Shown: piece by piece, positions 24,044-25,175 of the stretch | Layout of the letters: every line of letters starts with the position of its first letter | How positions within the stretch are numbered: the first letter of the stretch is position 1 | Source: an uncultured Saprospiraceae bacterium | GTDB lineage: Bacteria; Bacteroidota; Bacteroidia; Chitinophagales; Saprospiraceae | Direction: 5' to 3' | DNA length: 25,175 nt | Assembly: GCA_937967535.1 (NCBI GenBank) | Contig: CALCMV010000242.1 | Coordinates: 1-25,175, forward strand | Notes under the pieces: model-generated | The model's database searches: none | What the model was told of the DNA's origin: nothing | The model's input: only the letters and a program-made list of their open reading frames with translations | Position numbers and translations under genes: made by a program

Positions 24044-25072
24044 TCAGTCTACTTTCATAAATTTCTCTGCTAAAGGCAACCAATCTGCGCCCGCGAATTT
24101 GAGGGTATACATGCCCGGAGGCAATTTGGCAGCATCGTAGGTGAGGGTATTGATGCCTTCATTCAAATCCATATCCATGCGGTCAACGATGCGCCCTAAG
24201 CCATCCATAATTTCTATGCTGACATTAATAATTTCATTCGCATGAAAGCGGATATTGAGTGCATCGCTAGCCTGCACCGGATTCGGAAATACATCTACCG
24301 TACCACCTTCATAACACAGCGAATTGACTTGTACTACGTTTGAATATTCAAATTGACCGTCTTGGTCTACCGTTTTCAGACGATAATAATTTTCGTCATT
24401 CGGATTGATATCGGTGTGCCCATAACGAATCGGTGTAGTACTATTTCCAAAGGCAGTCACTTGTGTGATACTCGTAAAATTGACCCCATCCGTACTTTTT
24501 TGCACTTCAAAGTGATCGGTATTTTGTTCGGTGGCAGTACGCCATTCGAGTTTGATTTCGCAACCCACTTCATTGCCCGTAAATGCCATCAGACCTGCGG
24601 GTAAAAGTTCGTCCTGTGTAAATATCTTTAATTCGCTAAAACCTGCACAAGAATTATCTCCGTAAGTATTCAACACCGTAAATAAGAGATAGCGCGTGGT
24701 CAAAGCTCCAAAATCAGGACCTTCCTCACCTTCATAAATCTGTTGACCGGAACCTTGCTGAATCGTAAAATTACCTATTGATGCCCAGTTAGAGCCATCC
24801 ATTGAGTGTTCGATGCGTACAGTTCGCACCCCCCAACCGAGATGGTCGGGGTGATTAATATTCCAGAATTGCGACGTGTAGAGACTTTCAACTTCCCCCA
24901 GATCATACATAATCCAGTGTGTTGTGCCATTGGCGGGGTTTGGGTTGGGGGTCATCTGACAGGAGACCCAGCCGTCAAATGCGTTGCTGTTGTGCCTGTC
25001 CATATTGCATTGTGCTATCGCTATTTGCCCCCATATTAGCGTAGCTATGATGATTGATATTATATTTTTCAT
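24044..25072 (-). CDS. Secreted discoidin-like protein with T9SS type A sorting domain
   Basis: From ATG 25072 the product has 342 residues, with a signal peptide MKNIISIIIATLIWGQIAIA followed by QCNMD. An ATG 32 codons upstream is in frame but falls in stutter-repeat DNA, so it is rejected. Residues about 22-152 look like an F5/8 type C (discoidin-like) domain: FDGWVSC, THWIMYDLGEVESL, GWGVRTVRIEHSMDGSNW, SCAGFSELKIF. Residues about 160-250 are the FN3-like region common in this phylum (EIKLEWRTATEQNTDHFEVQ, YYRLKTVDQDGQFEYSN). Residues about 258-342 are a type A sorting domain (VDVFPNPV, IEIMDGLGRIVD, LPPGMYTLKF, LAEKFMKVD). The likely role is binding carbohydrate or other surfaces outside the cell. 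The ligand cannot be told. Confidence 0.88.
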   Translation of the reverse strand: MKNIISIIIATLIWGQIAIAQCNMDRHNSNAFDGWVSCQMTPNPNPANGTTHWIMYDLGEVESLYTSQFWNINHPDHLGWGVRTVRIEHSMDGSNWASIGNFTIQQGSGQQIYEGEEGPDFGALTTRYLLFTVLNTYGDNSCAGFSELKIFTQDELLPAGLMAFTGNEVGCEIKLEWRTATEQNTDHFEVQKSTDGVNFTSITQVTAFGNSTTPIRYGHTDINPNDENYYRLKTVDQDGQFEYSNVVQVNSLCYEGGTVDVFPNPVQASDALNIRFHANEIINVSIEIMDGLGRIVDRMDMDLNEGINTLTYDAAKLPPGMYTLKFAGADWLPLAEKFMKVD

Positions 25073-25175
25073 TGTATTGATGAGTTGATGAGTTGTCGAG
25101 TTGTTGTATTGACGAATTGATGGTTTTTTGAGTTGTTGAATGATTTTTTGCTTTGCAAAAAATATCATTCAACAA
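25073..25175. repeat. Stutter repeat and hairpin upstream of the discoidin-like gene
   Basis: GTTGATGA, GTTGTCGA and GTTGTATT words repeat at 25079-25125. At 25133-25151 and 25155-25175, TTGTTGAATGATTTTTTGC pairs with its near complement around a three-base loop, with one extra base. It continues out of the window, so its true extent is unknown. Confidence 0.6.

Overview
The window looks like a piece of a Bacteroidota chromosome, probably from the Saprospiria/Chitinophagia side. The evidence is two proteins with type IX secretion (T9SS) C-terminal sorting domains, GEVED and choice-of-anchor B surface modules, a DUF4293 protein, a BshC bacillithiol enzyme, Bacteroidota-type lipoproteins, promoter matches of the TTTG/TAnnTTTG type, and AT-rich intergenic DNA. 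No species can be named from the sequence alone.

Layout. 1-2240 (-): prolyl oligopeptidase lipoprotein, cut at its 3' end by the window edge. 2933-5593 (+): exported Ala/Lys/Glu coiled-coil protein, then the tRNA hydroxylase MiaE. 5765-7060 (-): class I/II aminotransferase. 7170-8337 (+): decayed ISL3-type transposase, DUF2237 protein, and a complete 404-bp MITE. 8544-9028: promoter, 36-codon membrane peptide gene and strong terminator. 9143-12415 (-): 870-residue cysteine-repeat surface protein and DUF4293 membrane protein. 12970-15120 (+): XdhC-family protein and MoaA, a molybdenum-cofactor pair. 15545-20811 (+): BshC, an exported hypothetical, a DUF5074/YncE-like lipoprotein and a DRGH nuclease. 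20949-21662 (+): T9SS cargo protein. 21715-22605: repeat and terminator cluster. 22675-23430 (-): small membrane protein and a possible gene tail. 24044-25072 (-): T9SS cargo with a discoidin-like domain.

Most genes are unrelated housekeeping or cell-surface functions. XdhC with MoaA is the only pair with an obvious shared pathway. Four proteins look exported to the surface or beyond: the 870-residue protein, two T9SS cargos and the prolyl peptidase lipoprotein.

The most unusual content is between the genes. Two MITE families can be defined by their own target-site duplications: one 404-bp copy with a 9-bp duplication, and two 146/147-bp copies in opposite orientation, each with its own 8-bp duplication. 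One of the latter sits inside another inverted-repeat element. There is also a tandem cluster with repeated terminator hairpins, a perfect 42-bp palindrome, an 89-bp and an 18-bp tandem array in front of the nuclease gene, and short-word stutter repeats at most gene ends. I found no CRISPR array, tRNA, rRNA, or convincing new multi-gene defence system.
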